DNA of 9,211 nucleotides from CAZRGV01 sp964599655 (lineage in GTDB: Bacteria > Planctomycetota > Planctomycetia > Isosphaerales > Isosphaeraceae), in contig CAZRGV010000197.1 in assembly GCA_964599655.1 (NCBI GenBank), forward strand, positions 1 through 9,211. The letters are read 5' to 3'. Each line of letters opens with the position of its first letter. Within the stretch, counting starts at the first letter, position 1. The translations under genes and the position numbers were made by a program. This document shows positions 5,834 to 9,211 of this stretch, piece after piece. The notes beneath the pieces are model-generated. The model did no database searches, was not told where the DNA came from, and was given only the letters and a program-made list of their open reading frames with translations.

Positions 5834-6529
5834 CTAAGGGGTGAACCGATGGTTGAGGAGGGAGCCCAGAGGGCCGAAATCGAGAAGCTCGCCGTCGAGA
5901 GCGGTCACGCAACGGACCTCTCGGGCGCGGAAAGCGGCGGGCAGGGCACCGGAGAGGACGTCGAGACCGGCCGCGTTCCAGGAGAAGGCGGGCAGAAGGA
6001 TGCGATCGGGTCCGACGAGGAAGCACGGGGCCGAGACGGGACCGGCGCGGAGGACGGGGTGATGATGTCCGACGAGGAACGGCGGAACCTGGATCGGCTG
6101 GTGGCCGTGACCGACGGTCCAGCCCGCGATCTCGAGGGTTGAGGGGAGCGGGGGATTCCGAACGGGGTCGTGGTTGCCTTGAAGGGTCACGAGCGAGACG
6201 TTCCGGGCCTGAAGCCATTGCCGGAACCGCCGCGCGTCGCTCGCCGTTCTGAGGCAAGGGGAGGACGATTCGACCAGATCGCCGGCGACGACCAGGCGAT
6301 CGATCTCGATCCGGTCGAGCAGGCTCGACAATCGGGCGATGGTTTCGTGCAGCGAGTGCGAGGGGACCATGTCGCCGCCTGAGCCTCGGGCCCACTCGTA
6401 GCCGAGGTGAACGTCGGCAATGACGGCGGTTTGCGACTCGATGTGAACGGCGGCCCCTTCCCAGGCGAGGTGCCAGCCATCGGGCGCTTCGGGGTCGACG
6501 GCGAGCAGTCCGGAGGAGGGGCGCGTCAC
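5834..6529 (-). CDS. pdeM: Ligase-associated metallophosphoesterase nuclease PdeM (MPE)
   Basis: The protein has 231 aa. It starts at a GTG (6529) overlapping the helicase stop as GTGA, with AAAGG (6539-6543) 9 bases upstream, so the two genes are translationally coupled. All calcineurin-type phosphoesterase motifs are present: DVH (D39, H41), GDLVE (D84), GNHD (N119, H120), GHGH (H141, H143) and GHHHP (155-157). These bind two metal ions, normally Mn2+. The segment LLPAFSWNAAGLDV (178-191) matches the PdeM/MPE pattern LPAF...GLDV. Homologues are known from a bacterial repair cluster with an Lhr-Core helicase, a metallo-beta-lactamase exonuclease and an ATP-dependent DNA ligase. There MPE is a Mn2+-dependent DNA endonuclease/phosphodiesterase acting in the cytoplasm on damaged DNA. 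Length and order fit the family. It is the last gene of this transcription unit, and no clear terminator follows. Confidence 0.9.
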   Translation of the reverse strand: MTRPSSGLLAVDPEAPDGWHLAWEGAAVHIESQTAVIADVHLGYEWARGSGGDMVPSHSLHETIARLSSLLDRIEIDRLVVAGDLVESSSPCLRTASDARRFRQWLQARNVSLVTLQGNHDPVRNPPLPSTLEIAGWTVGHGHQPIQVPPFLVGHHHPVLRAGPVSAPCFLVGPDRILLPAFSWNAAGLDVLSGALPAAFRAREVRCVTALDGELLDFGPLGSLLNHRFTP

Positions 6530-9195
6530 GGTGGGCCGCCTTTCGGTTCGCCGAGGAGACGCTGATGGAGTCGGCGGAGGGCATCGGCGGGCGCTTCGAA
6601 CCGAAGGGGTTCTGGAGCGCCGGGGTCGATCCAGGCGATCGTGAAGGGGGAGGGGCCGTCGAGCTGGCGAAAGCGCAATTTTGGACGGGTGTTGAGCCAG
6701 GAGAGGGCGGAGGGCGTGTCGAGCCGATCGTCGCGGACCTCGCGTCGGGTTTCGCGGAGCAGGGGGTGGTCGGGGCAGGCCGCCTTGACCAGCGGATAGA
6801 GCCGCTGGCTGACCCAGAAGAGACCGCCGACGCGCGTGCGGCCTCCCTCCGGCCGTCGCAAGACCATGAGGGCCGTCGCGGCGACGTGGCGGAATCGGCG
6901 GGCCAGGAGTTCGCCTCGGTCAACCCCTTCGAGCACGTCGTCGGCGAGTCCGGCCGGTTCGAGCAAGGGGGGCAAGTCGGCCTCGGAAAGCCGCGCTCCG
7001 CCGGCAAGGTGAATCGACCAGCCGAGGTCGGCCACGGTCAGTGAGAGGTTGCGACCGAACCGGCGGCCGAGTCGGGCCCCGACGGCTCGACCGATCGCCT
7101 CGCAGGCCGAGCGGCCCAGAGGGGCATGGAAGGCGTAGGACCATCCATCGGAATGGGGTGACTCCTCGACCAGGAGCATGTCCGCGGTTGGGATCAAGCT
7201 GCATTGGTCCTGGGCCTCGAACAGGTTTTCGAGCACGGCCGAGGCGTCGGGCTCGAGTTCGAAGGTGTCGACCAACCAGGCTCGGAGGGCCTGGGGACCG
7301 TCGTCGAGAAGCTGGCCGGCCCGCTCTCGGAAGTCGGCCAGGTCGCGGGCCAGCTCGGCGGAAAGGGACTGGCGGTCGCTGGACCATCGAGGGAGGTTGG
7401 GCTCCCCGGCCGACGCGACGGCTCGCAGGAGCCGCCCCTGGAGCGAACGAAACTCGAGGGAGCGGCCGTCGAGGACAAACCGATCGCCGGGCTGAAGCCG
7501 CTCGGCGTAGGCCCCTTCGACGGTGCCGACCTCGAGGTCGTCGACCAGGACGCGGACGGATTCCTCGGACGTGATCGTGCCGACGTTGCTCCAGAACCAT
7601 CGCAGGACCCGACGATTCCGAGCGCCGAAGAACCCTCGGGTTTTCCAGATCCGTGGGGACGTCCAACGCGGCGAGGCCCCCGGTTCGGGTTCGAAGGCGC
7701 CGGCGGGGGCGGGGAGTTCCCCGGCGAGGAAGTTCAGGCAGGCGTCGAGATCGCGGCGATCGAGCGTTTCGAACGGCTCGGTCTTGCGGAGCAGGGCGAA
7801 CGCGTCGTCGGCGGAGCACTCCCCCGCGCAGGCCATGCCGATCAGTTGCTGGCAGAGGACATCCAGGGGGTTCTGGATCGGACGAAGCGGCTCGAGTCGT
7901 CCGTCGCGCGCGGCCTTCGCGGTGACGGCGGCTCCGGCGAGCTCGGCGGGGGTCGCGGCCAGGATGATCCCTTGACGGATCGCCCCTCGGCGATGCCCTG
8001 CGCGGCCGACACGTTGGAGACAGCGCGAGACGCTGCCCGGTAGGCCGACCATGACCGTCAGGTCGGCCGAGCCGATGTCGACACCGAGTTCCAGGCTCGT
8101 GCTGGTGACGACGGCCTTGAGGTGGCCGGCCTTGAGGGCCGATTCGACGGCTCGGCGGCGGCTCGCGTTGAGGGCGGAGTGGTGCGCGGCCAACGAGCCG
8201 GCGTCGTCTCCCAGGCTCCGCCTCAGGTCGTGCGTGATCTTCTCGGTCAGGGCCCGGGTGTTGGCGAAGACGATCGTGGTGGACCGTCGTTGGATCTCGT
8301 GTCGAAGGCGCTTCAGCAATCGTCGATACGTCAAGCCGCGGTGGGGAGCCTCGTCGGGTTGGATCAGGGAATGGACGTCGAGCCGGAGCGGGCCGTCGCC
8401 TGGGGGGCTCGGGGCGTCAATCACGCGGCAGGATCGCGTCGGGCCGACGAGGAACCGGGCGACGGGCTCGGTGGGCCGGCAGGTGGCCGAAAGGCCCACG
8501 CGGCAAGGATCGCGCGCGGCCTGGGCCGAAAGGCGTTCGAGGGACACGGCCAGGTCGGCCCCTCGCTTGGTGGGAACGAGGGCGTGCGCCTCGTCGACGA
8601 CAATGAGTTCCAGCGTCGACCAGACCTGGCTCCAGGCCGCCTGGCTGAGCATCAAGGAGAGACTTTCGGGCGTGGTGATTAGCAGGTGAGGGGGTTGATT
8701 TCGGAGGGCCCGGCGGCGGTGGGGGGCGGTGTCGCCGGTGCGGACGCCGACGCGGATGGGCGAGCGGTCGAGGCCGAGGTCGAGGCGGATCGCCTCCAGC
8801 GGGATGTTGAGGTTCGTCTCGATGTCGTAGCCGAGGCTTCGCAGAGGCGAAACGTAAACGCAACGCAAACCGGACCGAAGCCGGCCCTCGGCATGTTCGA
8901 GGTAGAGGCGGTCGATGAGGGCGAGGAAGGCGGCGAGGGTTTTGCCGGTTCCGGTGGGGGAAACCAGCAAGAGGTGGTCGCGATCGGCGATCGCGGGCCA
9001 GGCGCGTCGCTGCGCGGGGGTGGGGCCGTCGGGGAAGGCGCGCGCGAACCAGTCCCCGGCCGGGCCGGGGAGCCGGTCGAGCGAGGTTTCGGGTCCGGCG
9101 GCCAGCGACTCTCCAGGCGCGGCGGCGGCGGCCGGGGCGTTCCGTCGACGTGGCGTCTCCATCCGTTGCGGACCGGCCGTCGTGGCGCCGGGCAT
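6526..9195 (-). CDS. lhr: Lhr-Core / ligase-associated DEXH-box DNA helicase
   Basis: The protein has 889 aa from the ATG at 9195. The frame stays open to the window edge and no good ribosome site is seen, so the true start may be upstream or at the ATG at 9162. Residues 1-45 are Ala/Pro-rich and probably disordered. Superfamily 2 motifs follow in order: a Q-like PTPAQRRAWPAI (58-69), Walker A SPTGTGKT (79-86), Ib TTPESL (174-179), DEAH (201-204), SAT (236-238), IVFANTRALTE (308-318), TSLELGVDIG (366-375) and QRVGRAGH (394-401). A winged-helix region (about 440-545) and an Lhr-specific C-terminal domain (about 545-880) complete the Lhr-Core layout. The long C-terminal extension of full-size Lhr (about 1500 aa) is absent. 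Family members are ATP-dependent 3'-5' translocases that unwind DNA or RNA:DNA duplexes. Overlap with pdeM places it in the ligase-associated repair group. Confidence 0.93.
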   Translation of the reverse strand: MPGATTAGPQRMETPRRRNAPAAAAAPGESLAAGPETSLDRLPGPAGDWFARAFPDGPTPAQRRAWPAIADRDHLLLVSPTGTGKTLAAFLALIDRLYLEHAEGRLRSGLRCVYVSPLRSLGYDIETNLNIPLEAIRLDLGLDRSPIRVGVRTGDTAPHRRRALRNQPPHLLITTPESLSLMLSQAAWSQVWSTLELIVVDEAHALVPTKRGADLAVSLERLSAQAARDPCRVGLSATCRPTEPVARFLVGPTRSCRVIDAPSPPGDGPLRLDVHSLIQPDEAPHRGLTYRRLLKRLRHEIQRRSTTIVFANTRALTEKITHDLRRSLGDDAGSLAAHHSALNASRRRAVESALKAGHLKAVVTSTSLELGVDIGSADLTVMVGLPGSVSRCLQRVGRAGHRRGAIRQGIILAATPAELAGAAVTAKAARDGRLEPLRPIQNPLDVLCQQLIGMACAGECSADDAFALLRKTEPFETLDRRDLDACLNFLAGELPAPAGAFEPEPGASPRWTSPRIWKTRGFFGARNRRVLRWFWSNVGTITSEESVRVLVDDLEVGTVEGAYAERLQPGDRFVLDGRSLEFRSLQGRLLRAVASAGEPNLPRWSSDRQSLSAELARDLADFRERAGQLLDDGPQALRAWLVDTFELEPDASAVLENLFEAQDQCSLIPTADMLLVEESPHSDGWSYAFHAPLGRSACEAIGRAVGARLGRRFGRNLSLTVADLGWSIHLAGGARLSEADLPPLLEPAGLADDVLEGVDRGELLARRFRHVAATALMVLRRPEGGRTRVGGLFWVSQRLYPLVKAACPDHPLLRETRREVRDDRLDTPSALSWLNTRPKLRFRQLDGPSPFTIAWIDPGAPEPLRFEAPADALRRLHQRLLGEPKGGPP

Positions 9196-9211
9196 CCTGT
9201 GGGGTGCGATT

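Noticed and set aside
7204..8043. 279-codon plus-strand open frame inside the helicase gene
   Set aside because: It is the complement of helicase sequence, with no motif of its own. Helicase motifs V and VI and the winged-helix region are on the minus strand here.

Overview
The window looks like chromosomal DNA of a GC-rich planctomycete, most likely of the Isosphaeraceae/Gemmataceae type. Four things suggest this: a pseudopilin-like DUF1559 protein (a family hugely expanded in planctomycetes), a small lipoprotein with the typical planctomycetal 'V-x-G-T-V-T-Y-N-G-K-P-V' beta-sandwich start, a Cys-containing YTV-like short-repeat protein, and high-GC codon usage throughout. The taxon is inferred from gene content. 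There is no rRNA, tRNA, CRISPR array, insertion sequence or phage gene in the window.

Layout, left to right. (1) 1-485, plus strand: the 3' end of a repeat protein that begins outside the window, built of 16-residue units and carried by a perfect 96-bp tandem repeat. (2) 503-576: a composite bidirectional terminator between this gene and the next, which is convergent. (3) 611-1846, minus strand: a Tat-exported DUF362 protein. (4) 1847-2094: a divergent intergenic region. (5) 2095-3417, plus strand: a membrane-anchored TPR protein. (6) 3418-3575: a convergent intergenic region filled by two overlapping inverted repeats. (7) 3576-4061, minus strand: a small lipoprotein. (8) 4185-4218: a terminator-like hairpin. 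(9) 4253-5374, minus strand: the DUF1559 pseudopilin-like protein. (10) 5375-5833: its upstream region, with a candidate promoter and a structured leader of about 290 nt. (11) 5834-6529 and 6526-9195, minus strand: a translationally coupled pair, the PdeM-type metallophosphoesterase nuclease and an Lhr-Core DEXH helicase.

Functionally the window has two parts. The left two thirds is a cell-envelope neighbourhood: exported, lipid-anchored, membrane-anchored or pseudopilin-like proteins with no assigned pathway. The right third is part of the bacterial 'ligase-associated' DNA repair module (Lhr-Core helicase plus MPE/PdeM nuclease). The ATP-dependent DNA ligase and metallo-beta-lactamase exonuclease of that module are not in the window. 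They may lie beyond the right edge, upstream of the helicase gene, or elsewhere in the genome.

I did not find a convincing new defence or mobile system. The best leads are the homogenised 96-bp coding repeat, the overlapping inverted repeats at 3465-3539, the structured leader of the DUF1559 gene, and the lipoprotein/pseudopilin pair separated by a terminator-like hairpin.
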